From Verrucomicrobiia bacterium (lineage in GTDB: Bacteria > Verrucomicrobiota > Verrucomicrobiia > Verrucomicrobiales > DEV007), in assembly GCA_020439995.1 (NCBI GenBank), contig JAGROY010000073.1, positions 1 through 36,678 of the forward strand: 36,678 nucleotides of DNA, in the 5' to 3' direction. Below, piece by piece: positions 7,963 through 16,945 of the stretch; positions within the stretch are counted from its first letter, which is position 1; the number at the start of each line of letters is the position of its first letter. The notes beneath the pieces are model-generated. The model was not told the origin of the DNA. It saw only the letters and a program-made list of their open reading frames with translations, and searched no databases. A program made the position numbers and the translations under genes.

Positions 7963-9555
7963 ATGCATTCCAGTCGATATGTCCGAGTTCTAATCGCGAT
8001 TCTCCTCACCATCCATTCTGCTGCGGCAGGCGACCGCCCAAACATCCTTTTCGCATTTGCTGACGACTGGGGGAAGTACGCCAGCGCCTACGCCGCACTG
8101 GAGAAAACTCCGGTCCCTAACACTGCGCTACAAACGCCTGTGTTCGATCGCGTGGCTCGGGAAGGCGCGTTGTTCACGCAGGCCTATGTCACCGCGCCCT
8201 CCTGCACGCCCTGTAGGAGTTCACTGCTGTCGGGACAGTATTTCTGGCGCACCGGACGCGGCGCAATCCTCCAGGGAGCGCAGTGGGATACCAGAATTCC
8301 GTCCTTTCCTCTACTGCTGCATGAGGCTGGTTACCACATTGGCCAGACCTACAAGGTGTGGTCGCCCGGCACGCCTGACGATGCTCCCTACGGAGAGAAG
8401 AAATTTGCGTATGAAAGTGCTGGTCGGAGCTTCAATCAATTTTCCCAGCAGGTCACCAGGGCGGTTGAAGGAGGGACGGGCCTTGATGAAGCCAAACAGC
8501 GCCTGTACGACGAAGTTCTTGCGAATTTTCAATCGTTCCTCGATGCACGCGAGGGGGACGCTCCGTTTTGCTACTGGTTCGGGCCTACCAATGTGCATCG
8601 CAAATGGATCAAGGGATCCGGCAAGGCCCTCTGGAACCTTGAACCGGACGTGTTGAAGGGGAAGATGCCGAAGTTTCTCCCGGATACGCACACCGTCCGC
8701 GAGGATCTCATCGATTACTTCGGCGAGATTATGGCGTTCGATGCGGCGCTCGGCTTGCTGATGAAGAAACTGGAGGAGCTGGGTGAACTCGACAATACCA
8801 TGATTGTCGTCAGCGGCGATCACGGCGCGCCTGGGTTTCCACGAGGAAAGACGAATCTCTACGATTTCGGCACTGCTGTGCCGCTGGCAGTGCGTTGGCC
8901 AGGGGGCGGAGTCGCTGGCGGCAGAGTGATCGATGATTTCGTGAACCTCATGGACCTGGCTCCCACTTTCTGCGAAGCGGGAGGCATCACGCCGCCAGCA
9001 GTCATGACCGGCCGCAGCATCGTCGACATCTTGAAATCAGGAGAATCCGGCATCGTTTCGACCGATCGCGAATGGGTCGTCACCGGTCGCGAACGCCACG
9101 TGGCTAAAGCACGCGACAACAACCTCCCGTATCCTCAACGTGCCCTCCGCACGCGCGATTACCTTTACATTCGCAACTTCAAACCCGATCGCTGGCCGGC
9201 AGGAAACCCTTACAATATCACCAACGAAAGCGCTCCTTCAGAAGAGCAGCTTACTGAAAACACCTTCGCAACTCTCGCCGATATGGATGCCAGCCCGACT
9301 AAGGCATGGCTCGTTCAGAATCGTACGTCCGCCCCTGAACTCTACGATCTGGCATTCGGCAAGCGGCCAGAGGAGGAGCTATACGACCTAAAGAAAGATC
9401 CCGATCAGATCCACAACATCGCGGCCGATCCCGCATACGCCAACACCTTGCAAACCCTTGCGAGCCAACTCATGGCGGAACTCAAAAGAACCGGCGACCC
9501 GCGTGTCACGGGTGATGGCAAGACGTACGACAATCCTCCTTTCGCTGGTGAGTAG
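7963..9555 (+). CDS. Secreted sulfatase, formylglycine type
   Basis: 530 residues, alkaline-phosphatase superfamily type I sulfatase that hydrolyses sulfate esters, probably on polysaccharides. An N-terminal signal peptide ([16 protein letters not shown]) sends it to the periplasm or outside. The metal ligand pair Asp34-Asp35 sits in FAFADDWG. The catalytic signature is [12 protein letters not shown], with Cys81 as the residue converted to formylglycine and Arg85 completing C-x-P-x-R. Asp286-His287 ([12 protein letters not shown]) supply further metal and active-site contacts. The length fits the family. No maturase gene (anaerobic or formylglycine-generating type) is next to it. The ATG at 7963 has no good ribosome site but opens the signal peptide. 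The substrate cannot be deduced from the sequence. About 200 bases upstream to 7746 hold no gene that I can see. Confidence 0.93.
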   Translation: MHSSRYVRVLIAILLTIHSAAAGDRPNILFAFADDWGKYASAYAALEKTPVPNTALQTPVFDRVAREGALFTQAYVTAPSCTPCRSSLLSGQYFWRTGRGAILQGAQWDTRIPSFPLLLHEAGYHIGQTYKVWSPGTPDDAPYGEKKFAYESAGRSFNQFSQQVTRAVEGGTGLDEAKQRLYDEVLANFQSFLDAREGDAPFCYWFGPTNVHRKWIKGSGKALWNLEPDVLKGKMPKFLPDTHTVREDLIDYFGEIMAFDAALGLLMKKLEELGELDNTMIVVSGDHGAPGFPRGKTNLYDFGTAVPLAVRWPGGGVAGGRVIDDFVNLMDLAPTFCEAGGITPPAVMTGRSIVDILKSGESGIVSTDREWVVTGRERHVAKARDNNLPYPQRALRTRDYLYIRNFKPDRWPAGNPYNITNESAPSEEQLTENTFATLADMDASPTKAWLVQNRTSAPELYDLAFGKRPEEELYDLKKDPDQIHNIAADPAYANTLQTLASQLMAELKRTGDPRVTGDGKTYDNPPFAGE

Positions 9556-9646
9556 CCTTTATTGCTGAGTGTTTCTGCCCCTCCGTTTTTCGCATCATCA
9601 ATCGCTTGTGCTACACAGTTGCGGCCGGTCTCCGACGCTCTAAATC

Positions 9647-9731
9647 TGGAGTGCGCCGGTTCTCATGGCGTTTTTTTTGCTCGACGAACAGGGCTCGACC
9701 AGAAAAAGCCCATGGAAGCCGGAGCACTCCA
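9647..9731. repeat. Imperfect inverted repeat, MITE- or REP-like
   Basis: Left arm TGGAGTGCGCCGG...CATGG (9647-9668) and right arm CCATGG...CCGGAGCACTCCA (9710-9731) are imperfect inverted copies of 22 bases, with part of the inner sequence (poly-T and poly-A) also pairing. The element sits in the 318-base gap between the convergent sulfatase and hemB genes. Apart from this repeat the gap holds no gene that I can see. Short palindromic units that create meaningless ORFs of this flavour are common in Verrucomicrobia and Planctomycetes genomes. It could also serve as a two-way terminator. Confidence 0.55.
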
Positions 9732-9873
9732 AAACAAAGCTGTCTCTGCCGGTGATGATTGTCCGCCTAGCGGTAAATTTCGGTGTCTTGAGTTTTGAGT
9801 TGTTGCTTCTGCGTCGTGGCACGGCTTTGGGGGGATGAAAAAAGAAGAATCAGAAACTGCCAAGTTCCCACCT

Positions 9874-10872
9874 TTACTCCGCACTCCTCAGCCACTCGGC
9901 GGCCTGTTTGGCGTAATACGTTAAGATGATATCAGCCCCGGCGCGGCGGATGCCGGTGAGAGTTTCGAGAACGATTTTCTTTTCGTCCAACCAGCCTGCG
10001 GCAGAGGCTGACTTGATCATGAGGTACTCGCCGCTGACCTGATAGGCGGCAATGGGCAGATCGCTGTGTTCGCGCAGGCGGTGAATGATGTCGAGATACG
10101 GTCCGGCTGGTTTTACCATGAGCATGTCTGCGCCTTCCATGGCATCGAGGTCAGCCTCGCGCAGGGCTTCGCGGGCATTTGCCGGATCCATCTGGTAACT
10201 TTTTTTGTCACCAGACTTCGGTGCGGAATCGAGGGCTCCGCGGAATGGCCCATAAAAGGCGGACGCATACTTGGCGGTGTAGGAAAGGATCAAAACGTCA
10301 GGAAATTCGTGCAGATCCAGGGCTTCGCGAATCGCTCCCACGCGGCCATCCATCATGTCGCTGGGCGACACGATGTCGGCCCCGGCCCTGGCGTGGCAAA
10401 GTGCCTGCGCACACAGAACCTCTATCGTTTCATCGTTCAAGATACGACCGTCCTGAACGATGCCGTCGTGCCCGTTGCTGTTGTAAGGATCGAGTGCCAC
10501 ATCGGTGATAACGACCAGCTCTGGAAACTTTGCTTTCAACGCACGAATGGCACGGGGCACCAGACCGTCATCATTTGCACATTCCTCAGCCAGCGGAGTC
10601 TTGAGCGATTCGGCAATCGCAGGAAACAGCACCACCGCATTGACGCCGAGTGTTTGGGCTGAGGCTACCTCGCCGAGCAGGCCATCGAGGCTCCAGCGCT
10701 TGCACCCGGGCATGGATGCGATGTCATCGTCCTGAGTGCCCTCTTGAATGAATAGAGGGTAGATGAAATGTGCGGGCGAGAGTTCCGTTTCCCGCACCAT
10801 GCTGCGGATGGCCGCACTCTTGCGATTGCGACGCGGACGGTGCGGAAGATCGTAGGCAACGGACTCAGACAT
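9874..10872 (-). CDS. hemB: Delta-aminolevulinic acid dehydratase (porphobilinogen synthase)
   Basis: 332 residues, cytoplasmic enzyme that condenses two 5-aminolevulinate molecules into porphobilinogen on the way to haem. The two active-site lysines are visible: Lys201 in YTAKYASAFYGPFR and the Schiff-base Lys254 in MVKPAGPYLD. The metal-site region is ITDVALDPYNSNGHDG, with Asp instead of the Cys cluster of zinc enzymes, so this is a magnesium-type HemB as in Pseudomonas and plants. The length is normal. The gene starts 18 bases after the stop of the upstream dehydrogenase gene and is probably cotranscribed with it. The N-terminus (DLPHRPRRNRKSAAIRSMVRE) is typical for the family and supports the ATG at 10872. 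Confidence 0.97.
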   Translation of the reverse strand: MSESVAYDLPHRPRRNRKSAAIRSMVRETELSPAHFIYPLFIQEGTQDDDIASMPGCKRWSLDGLLGEVASAQTLGVNAVVLFPAIAESLKTPLAEECANDDGLVPRAIRALKAKFPELVVITDVALDPYNSNGHDGIVQDGRILNDETIEVLCAQALCHARAGADIVSPSDMMDGRVGAIREALDLHEFPDVLILSYTAKYASAFYGPFRGALDSAPKSGDKKSYQMDPANAREALREADLDAMEGADMLMVKPAGPYLDIIHRLREHSDLPIAAYQVSGEYLMIKSASAAGWLDEKKIVLETLTGIRRAGADIILTYYAKQAAEWLRSAE

Positions 10873-10890
10873 GGCGAATGGTGCAAAATG

Positions 10891-11853
10891 TTAGTCAAAC
10901 TTGTTGGCCTGAAGGTATTCGCCTTCGCCACTCAGGAAATGGATCAAGTTTTCCGTCGCCCGCATGGCCTGGCGGGGGACGCTCTCGTAGGTGCGCGATC
11001 CAATGTGCGGAGTGACGAGCACCTTTGGGTGCCTGATCAACGGATGATCCGGCTCTGGTGGCTCGACGTCCAGAACATCGGTACCGTATCCGGCGAGCTG
11101 TCCGGAATCGAGTGCGGCAATGATGGCATCGTTGTCCACCAGTTCGCCACGGGCCGTGTTGAGAACGATGGAATCCTTTGGCATTTTGGCCAGCCGTTCG
11201 GCATTCACCAGGCCACGCGTTTCTTCACTGAGATTCGTGTGCAGGCTAAGCACGTCCGATGTTTCGAATAGCTCGTCCAGCGACGCCGCGCGTTTGAAGC
11301 CGTGTTCATTCGCGAACTCCTCCGGCCAGTAGATGTCGAATGCCGTGACTTCCATTTCGAATGCTTTGGCACGCAGCGCGACTTCGCGGCCGATGCGGCC
11401 AAAACCTGCGAGGCCGATTCGCTTTTTCCAAATCTCATGGCCGGTCTTGCGCTTCCACTCGCCGGCGCGCACCCAGTTTGCGTGGTCTACCAGTTGCTTG
11501 CTGATCGCCAGCAGCAGCATGAGGCAATGTTCGGCGACGGTGGTGTGATTAACGCCGGGCGTGAACAGCACCGGAAGCTTGTTTTCGTTGCAAGTGGCGA
11601 GGTCGATCTTGTCCAGTCCGATGCCGTATTTGCTGATTACCTGAAGCCGGGGTAGTGATTTTTCGATCACCCCCCGTGTGATGGCATCGTCGCCGCAAAG
11701 GAAGGCGTCGAAGTCACCCGCCAGTTCCAGCATACGTTCCTCTGTGAGCGGTCCGCGCTCGCGCACGATTTCGAAGCCCTGGCCCTCCAGCAATGCATGG
11801 TGGTCGCCTGGGGTGTCTTGATAGGAGGTGGTGGTCAGCAGTACGCGTTTCAT
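10891..11853 (-). CDS. D-2-hydroxyacid dehydrogenase, phosphoglycerate dehydrogenase-like
   Basis: 320 residues, NAD(P)-dependent dehydrogenase of D-2-hydroxy acids. The nucleotide-binding motif is GLAGFGRIGREVALRAKAF, and the catalytic triad is visible as Arg235 (NTARGELVD), Glu264 (DVEPPEPDHP) and His283 (TPHIGSRTYES). It has no C-terminal ACT domain, so it is shorter than classical SerA. The substrate could be 3-phosphoglycerate, glyoxylate/hydroxypyruvate or another acid, which the sequence does not decide. It is the first gene of a probable two-gene unit with hemB. The 200 bases between its start and the next gene upstream hold nothing recognisable. Confidence 0.9.
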   Translation of the reverse strand: MKRVLLTTTSYQDTPGDHHALLEGQGFEIVRERGPLTEERMLELAGDFDAFLCGDDAITRGVIEKSLPRLQVISKYGIGLDKIDLATCNENKLPVLFTPGVNHTTVAEHCLMLLLAISKQLVDHANWVRAGEWKRKTGHEIWKKRIGLAGFGRIGREVALRAKAFEMEVTAFDIYWPEEFANEHGFKRAASLDELFETSDVLSLHTNLSEETRGLVNAERLAKMPKDSIVLNTARGELVDNDAIIAALDSGQLAGYGTDVLDVEPPEPDHPLIRHPKVLVTPHIGSRTYESVPRQAMRATENLIHFLSGEGEYLQANKFD

Positions 11854-12052
11854 CTGCCCGATATAAGAACGTCAGCGGGGAACTGCAATGGAAAACGCGA
11901 GGATTTGATGGCGATTCGGGGGATCGTTCCCGTATTACGGGAAGGCGTAGATGCCCGCGCGGACATCAGATATAAAGCACAAGTACCTCTGATCGAAAGG
12001 GCATTTGCCTCTACCAATATACTTGGATCGGTGAAACGCCAGTAATGAACTG

Positions 12053-12496
12053 CTAGGCAACAGGGCCGATCTTCTTCTTCAGTTCTGACGCCCTCACCAG
12101 GACGATGATGAGAAGTACGAGTGATGCCAAGCCGGCTATTGAGTTGACCAGTGGGATGATGCAAAGGCACGTTGAGATACAGTACCAAAGGCTGAGTTGT
12201 CGGCCGCAGTCGCCTACACTCTCGTCTCCAACAGAATTGAAGTAGCTCTTGAATGAATCTGCCAGTCCAAGAAAAACGGGAAACATCCAGTAGAGATTGA
12301 AGAGTGGAATCATCATCAACCAAACCTTTCCAGGCTCCATCTTGCGGTGTGCAGCGGGAATCGCTTTGTAGTTTTGAGCCACGAGGTAACAAATCAGAGC
12401 GGCTATCGCCAAGCCTATGAGGAGGCCTAAAAAAATCGCACCAAGTAAAATTCCGATGCCAATAGCATCTGCGGCTGGCTGAGCAGTATCGTTCAT
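12053..12496 (-). CDS. Small multi-pass membrane protein of unknown function
   Basis: 147 residues. A hydrophobic segment at residues 10-42 (IGILLGAIFLGLLIGLAIAAL), a conserved-looking stretch PGKVWLMMIPLFNLYWMFPVF, and a C-terminal hydrophobic segment (SIAGLASLVLLIIVLVRA) suggest four membrane passes. The PGxVWLxxIPLFNLxW motif is one I recall from uncharacterised membrane proteins of Verrucomicrobia and Planctomycetes. A longer overlapping frame (11850-12638) is rich in Arg/Ser/Cys and is a shadow. It stands alone between the dehydrogenase-hemB unit and rsmD, all on the minus strand. Function unknown. Confidence 0.78.
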   Translation of the reverse strand: MNDTAQPAADAIGIGILLGAIFLGLLIGLAIAALICYLVAQNYKAIPAAHRKMEPGKVWLMMIPLFNLYWMFPVFLGLADSFKSYFNSVGDESVGDCGRQLSLWYCISTCLCIIPLVNSIAGLASLVLLIIVLVRASELKKKIGPVA

Positions 12497-12692
12497 AGTG
12501 TGTAGATTCTTGGGTGCCTATTTGGCTCAACCCAAGAAGAAAATGCAAGCCCGAAATTTGGCATTGTTGATTGTCGGTTGGAGCAACTCTCCCGATAATG
12601 ATCTTGATGGCGCTTGCTGGAGTAGTAGCCGGGGCCATGTGGATTCGAATGATTTGAATACCTTAGAGCTGGAGGCCGTGGGCGCAGCGCGA

Positions 12693-13247
12693 TCAACGAC
12701 AGCAGAAGAACTGCACAGCGGTCGATCCGTAGACACGCCGATCCAGCATTTCAAAGTGGGGTGCATCTGGTAATGCCTGATTGCTCTGTGTCTCCATCAT
12801 CATCAGTCCCGTTGGGCTCAAGAGTCGGGGCAGTGGGGCTGAGCTGAGTAGCTCGGCAGCGAAATCGGTGTCGTCTGCAGATTTGCAATAGGGTGGATCG
12901 GCTAGGATGAGTTCAAACGTGCCTGTCGAATTGCGCCGATTCAGCCAGCTCTCGACAGTCGCCGACACTACCGTTGCTCCTTCAAGGCGGGTCTTAGCGA
13001 TATTGGATTCAATTACACGGCACGCATCCTTCTGGTGTTCGACGAATACGACGGATGCAGCTCCACGGCTCAATGCTTCCAATCCAAGTGCGCCCGAACC
13101 TGCATACAAGTCGAGCACCCGTGCTCCGGAAACTAGGTTGCCGACAATGGAGAACAGCGCTTCACGGACACGATCTGACGTAGGGCGTGTCACCGATTTC
13201 GGACAGGCGATCGGAATGCCGCCTGCGGCTCCGGAAATGATTCTCAT
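12693..13247 (-). CDS. rsmD: 16S rRNA guanine-N2 methyltransferase RsmD
   Basis: 184 residues, S-adenosylmethionine-dependent enzyme that methylates G966 of 16S rRNA. The family hallmarks are RIISGAAGG at the N-terminus, RPTSDRVREALFS (residues 21-33), the SAM-binding motif DLYAGSGALGLEALSRGA, and the catalytic DPPY motif near residue 117. The length is typical. Its ATG overlaps the stop of the AsmA-like gene by four bases (ATGA), showing translational coupling. It is the last gene of the rhomboid/AsmA/rsmD operon. In many bacteria rsmD is followed by coaD; here it is not. Confidence 0.95.
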   Translation of the reverse strand: MRIISGAAGGIPIACPKSVTRPTSDRVREALFSIVGNLVSGARVLDLYAGSGALGLEALSRGAASVVFVEHQKDACRVIESNIAKTRLEGATVVSATVESWLNRRNSTGTFELILADPPYCKSADDTDFAAELLSSAPLPRLLSPTGLMMMETQSNQALPDAPHFEMLDRRVYGSTAVQFFCCR

Positions 13248-14932
13248 TCCTGGCTCCCTCCAGTTCTCTCTGGTTCCGGGCGACTGGGCAGCGGCACAAG
13301 TTCAGCGCTTTCCGAGTCTCCGGGCGGCACGGCATTCCTCTCAGCAGCCTTCCCTGCTTCCCGCAGCTCGCGAACTTCATCCAGTAGCGCGGGGACAGTA
13401 TAGAAGGTGCCATCGCCCCAGGCGTCTACTGTGGGTTGCCTAATCGTTCCCTTCACCAGCATGTCTCGGTAAATGTAGGTGGTGTTTTCGAGGCCCATAA
13501 AATTCATCAGGCGGTAGCGCGGCCAGCCCCGCATGAAAGCTCCGATCGCTGACACTGCTGTCGCAGGGACATAGGTTCGAATGGCGACATTGAGAGCCCC
13601 TGACGAAGTGATATTGCCAGCGGCGCGCAGCACTACGGAGTCTGCGTTAAAATTCACATCGTCCAGTGCGATGCCGCCATTGCTCAGGTGGAAGCGTATC
13701 TTGGCGATCTCAAAGTTCAGATCGCCAGCCCGCTCGATTGCACTTCCTTCCGGCGAAAAGGCAGGTAGCACATCGGCGACAGGAATCTGCAGTCCGCTGA
13801 CCTGCACGGCTCCGGCCACTGAGTTCAACGCGCGCGCGAATCCGCGAATCTGCACGCCCACGACGATTTCATTGTCGAGCAATGTTTGAGTGTTAGGATC
13901 AATGGGTGCATGGGTTTTTAAAAAGGCGGCAGGCTTGAGTCCCTCCGTCCTTAGATCCACTGCGAAGGGGATCCCCGGGGTCGTGAGTCCCAGATTTGCC
14001 AAGCCTGAAATCCGGACCGCTCCTTTGTCGCAGGTGGCGACAGCATCTCGAAATTCGAATCCATTTGGGGAGGCCGTTACATTCCCGCCTATCTTTGTAA
14101 ACTCCAGTTTGCCCAGCACTGTGGCACCGGTTGCCTCGAAGGTGCCGGCTTTGCGCCCGCTCATATCCAGGTGCATCTGAAAATCACGCAGTTCGCCAAT
14201 GCCTTTTCCTCCGGGCTCGCCTAACAATGTCACCTTTCCCTCTCGAATCACTAGTTCTCCCAGGCGGACTTCAAGTGAGCGGCGCTGGGCAACGGGAGCC
14301 GACAGCTGTGGTGTTTGTGTCGTCACCCGCTTGTTCTCTCCGTCCTGTGGCTCCTGTGGTTCCTGATCTTCTGGGGCACCTGCATCGCCCGGGGCTTCAA
14401 TTTCCGCCGTGGCATCCCCTGAGGGAACTTCGACTCCATAACCCGGACGCGGCGCTGCCATGACGACAGCCGGAAGGCCTCGGCTAAAAGGGAGCAGCAG
14501 GCGACCATCTGCTGCACGCACGCACGCGATCCGCGGCGAGTCGATGCCCACTTCCTCTATGTCCAGCACGCCCTTAAAAAGCTGCAATGTGCGCACCTTG
14601 ATCCAGGCGGTATCCGATTCAAAGAACGGCGCATCTGTCACTGCTGTCGCTTCCTCAAGCGCAGCGATACGCACTTTGCGCGCACGCACGCCTGCCCATG
14701 GTGACCAGGTGATACGGTTAACGTGAGTAGCCGCTCCCACGACTGCTGAGACGCGGTGAGTAATGCGCTTCTTCACTGGGGGGACCATCAGCAACAGGTT
14801 TACAAATAACAGTCCGGCGGCCGCGACCAGCGGAATGCTGATCAGCAACCGCAGGAGCCATCGTCTGACTCGTCCCTTACTCCTTCTTGTGTCCGATACT
14901 TGCGTAAGAACGCTTAGCTTGGCCTGGCTCAT
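13244..14932 (-). CDS. AsmA-like membrane-anchored protein
   Basis: 562 residues. After a positive N-terminus (RRSKGRVRRWLLRL) one membrane segment follows (LISIPLVAAAGLLFVNLLLM), with the rest in the periplasm. The body is a long beta-rich region of the kind seen in AsmA/YhdP proteins, which move lipids or help assemble the outer membrane. Examples are repeated 'G x V ... L x I ... D' strands and IRGFARALNSVAGAVQVSGL followed by NFNADSVVLRAAGNITSSG. A charged acidic/Pro/Gln linker lies around residues 160-190 (EDQEPQEPQDGENKR). The C-terminus is low complexity. It is coupled at both ends by four-base ATGA overlaps to the rhomboid gene upstream and rsmD downstream. The family call rests on architecture and is moderately sure. 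Confidence 0.7.
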   Translation of the reverse strand: MSQAKLSVLTQVSDTRRSKGRVRRWLLRLLISIPLVAAAGLLFVNLLLMVPPVKKRITHRVSAVVGAATHVNRITWSPWAGVRARKVRIAALEEATAVTDAPFFESDTAWIKVRTLQLFKGVLDIEEVGIDSPRIACVRAADGRLLLPFSRGLPAVVMAAPRPGYGVEVPSGDATAEIEAPGDAGAPEDQEPQEPQDGENKRVTTQTPQLSAPVAQRRSLEVRLGELVIREGKVTLLGEPGGKGIGELRDFQMHLDMSGRKAGTFEATGATVLGKLEFTKIGGNVTASPNGFEFRDAVATCDKGAVRISGLANLGLTTPGIPFAVDLRTEGLKPAAFLKTHAPIDPNTQTLLDNEIVVGVQIRGFARALNSVAGAVQVSGLQIPVADVLPAFSPEGSAIERAGDLNFEIAKIRFHLSNGGIALDDVNFNADSVVLRAAGNITSSGALNVAIRTYVPATAVSAIGAFMRGWPRYRLMNFMGLENTTYIYRDMLVKGTIRQPTVDAWGDGTFYTVPALLDEVRELREAGKAAERNAVPPGDSESAELVPLPSRPEPERTGGSQE

Positions 14933-15963
14933 CTGCCTCCGGTCTCCCTTGAAGCTTCGAAATCAGATGACACGAATGTGCCGCGTGGTACGATTCCCAG
15001 CATCCTGACATAGTACCAACCGGTAATGATTCCGCCCAGGTGGGCCAAGTGGGCGACGCTTTGCTCCAGAGGGTTTGCCGGGCCGGCTGCTGCCAGAGTC
15101 CAGATCAACATCGCCACCGCTACGATGGTTATGCCAACTGCCGCAAGGTGCGGGCGCAGCCGTATGCGGAATCGATAGAATGTGTCCTCAGGCAGCAGAA
15201 GCAGTGCAGCGATCGTGATCGCATACACTCCGGCTGAAGCTCCAATGAGGTAGACGTTGGGGAAAAACGAAATTTGCAGGGCTGCTCCGATCAATCCTCC
15301 TGAAAAAAACAGTGTCAGGAAATGCTGTACCCCCATGCACATCACCACGTAGGTGCCTGCTGCCATCATCACGATCATGTTGAGTAGCAGATGCATCACA
15401 CTACCATGCACGAACATGTGTGTCACCAGTGTCCAGACTCGGCCCTCGCGAAGCTCCTGGAGGCTTACTCCTCCCGCTTCGTGATTTCCGCCCAGCAGGG
15501 TAGGCAACACTTTCAACTGCCGTGCCACCTTTCGAAACATCTGCTCAGTCGCCTCGGCGTCCCTGATTTGCTGCATGAGTCCGGGCACTGCTGCTCCACT
15601 GGCCTGGCGGGTTCGCAGTTCTGCGAGGTACGCTTTTGCTTCCAGATGCTGTTCATTCACTTCGCTCAATATACGGTCCGCTTCTCCCAGCACGTGCAAT
15701 CGATTGTCAAGTGCGAGCGCCAGTGAAATGGAACCCACCGACCTCAACTCTTCTGCGGCGCTTTGCGCCAGCTCGCGAGCATCCGCAGGAACCAGCTTCT
15801 GGTATCCGGCAATGGCAAAGTGCTGAACTGCAAATACTGCCATATTAATGGCTGCAAGAAGGATCACTGCCCACGCCTGCGAACGCATATTCAAGCGGCG
15901 CGGTGCACTTGAGCGTGCGCGCCACCTTCTCTCGGATCGCTGTTCTGGACGCAGTTTCATCAA
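14929..15963 (-). CDS. Rhomboid-family intramembrane serine protease
   Basis: 344 residues. A first membrane segment (AWAVILLAAINMAVFAVQHF) is followed by an unusually long helical region of about 130 residues (SAAEELRSV, DRILSEVNEQHLEAKAYLAEL), then the rhomboid core. Hallmarks are VWTLVTHMFVHGSVMHLLLNM near residues 178-200, the catalytic Ser243 in LIGASAGVYAI, and the partner His in AHLAHLGGIITGWYYVR. The active-site pair is intact, so it should cleave membrane proteins within the bilayer. It is the first gene of an operon with the AsmA-like gene and rsmD, coupled by an ATGA overlap. Substrates cannot be inferred. Confidence 0.92.
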   Translation of the reverse strand: MMKLRPEQRSERRWRARSSAPRRLNMRSQAWAVILLAAINMAVFAVQHFAIAGYQKLVPADARELAQSAAEELRSVGSISLALALDNRLHVLGEADRILSEVNEQHLEAKAYLAELRTRQASGAAVPGLMQQIRDAEATEQMFRKVARQLKVLPTLLGGNHEAGGVSLQELREGRVWTLVTHMFVHGSVMHLLLNMIVMMAAGTYVVMCMGVQHFLTLFFSGGLIGAALQISFFPNVYLIGASAGVYAITIAALLLLPEDTFYRFRIRLRPHLAAVGITIVAVAMLIWTLAAAGPANPLEQSVAHLAHLGGIITGWYYVRMLGIVPRGTFVSSDFEASRETGGR

Positions 15964-16029
15964 CTCCTCGATACTATAGCGGGAGAAATCCGCTTGGCGA
16001 GCGATCCGGGAAACTTCTGCAACTTCCTC

Positions 16030-16190
16030 AAAATGAAAAGTTCCCTCCGATCGCTGTTTGATTATGGAAAATATACTTAGTATTAAATATCCGAAAATCA
16101 GAATAAATACTTGAATTATATGACAATTTCAATATTCTCCATATGTTTACTAAATTTCAGGAATAATTCTCTCAACCTCAATTCAATCTA
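16030..16190 (+). promoter_or_regulatory. AT-rich promoter region before ParA-like gene
   Basis: This stretch is strikingly AT-rich compared with the GC-rich surroundings. A possible sigma-70 promoter is TTGAAT (16111-16116), 16 bases, TATTCT (16133-16138), about 55 bases before the start codon at 16194. The ribosome site is poor. It lies between two divergent genes and could drive either. Low base-composition similarity to its neighbours may also reflect horizontal transfer or nucleoid-protein binding. Confidence 0.4.
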
Positions 16191-16193
16191 GAA

Positions 16194-16937
16194 ATGAAGA
16201 AGCTGATCGTCGTTACCAACAACGTGGAAGGAACTGGAAAGTCGGCCTGTGCCCGTGGCATTCATCACCTCCTGCAAGCGCACGACTTCCGCACCGCACT
16301 GGTCGAGTCCGATCCAGATGCTCCCCGGATTCAAGATGGATTCTACCTGGATATGGGCGACCAGCCGGAAGTCTCAGAAATCGTCGACATTCTTGAAAAT
16401 GTTGAAGCGGTCGTCCTGGACGTGAATTCCGGATCGTTCGAAGATTTTTCGGAGTTCTTTACTCGCCAGGACGTTGAGGACGTGATGATGGAGTTGGAAG
16501 TGCAAATCACGTTCGTAGTTCCCACCGTTGAGGACGTGAAGACGCTCGAATCCGTTCTTCAAATCGCTGAGACTTTTGGTGAAGCGGGTGAGTTCGTCAC
16601 TATCGCAACACCCGTGGGCTACGATGAGTACAGGACCTGGGAAGGTAGTGCGGCACAACGGGCGATGCAGCACCTCAACGCTACTGAAATCGCGATGCCG
16701 GAGTTACCGGAAGCAATCCTCGAAGAAATTGAAAGCCGGGGGCTCGATTTTGCATCAGCGCTTGACGGTCGCTGGGAACTGCCGCGCTTTCTTATGAACG
16801 AAGTTCAAGGCTGGATGCTGGCGTTCAATTCCGAGCTGGAATGGGCCACTGATTCGCTGCTTCCAGATCGCGTTGCTATCCTGAAGGACGGTGAGTTCAA
16901 GAGTAGCTACGGCGGTGGTGTTGCTTTGGGAGCTTGA
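16194..16937 (+). CDS. ParA/MinD-like P-loop ATPase, atypical
   Basis: 247 residues. The N-terminus LIVVTNNVEGTGKSACARGIHHLL is a SIMIBI-class P-loop (residues 9-17, with GTGKS), followed by TALVESDPDAP and VEAVVLDVNSGSF in the usual second and third positions. The 'signature' lysine of ParA/MinD (KGGxGKS) is missing: the positions are Val11 and Glu12. Most of the protein is acidic. No ParB, MinE, partner or transfer gene lies next to it, so the role is unknown; partition, polar positioning or pilus-type assembly are all open. It converges with the TPR gene, with only eight bases between the stops. Confidence 0.7.
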   Translation: MKKLIVVTNNVEGTGKSACARGIHHLLQAHDFRTALVESDPDAPRIQDGFYLDMGDQPEVSEIVDILENVEAVVLDVNSGSFEDFSEFFTRQDVEDVMMELEVQITFVVPTVEDVKTLESVLQIAETFGEAGEFVTIATPVGYDEYRTWEGSAAQRAMQHLNATEIAMPELPEAILEEIESRGLDFASALDGRWELPRFLMNEVQGWMLAFNSELEWATDSLLPDRVAILKDGEFKSSYGGGVALGA

Positions 16938-16945
16938 CTAGATGG

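Noticed and set aside
11850..12638. 262-codon minus-strand frame over the small membrane-protein gene
   Set aside because: Composition is rich in Arg, Ser and Cys with no domain, while the overlapping frame 12053-12496 is a clear membrane protein.
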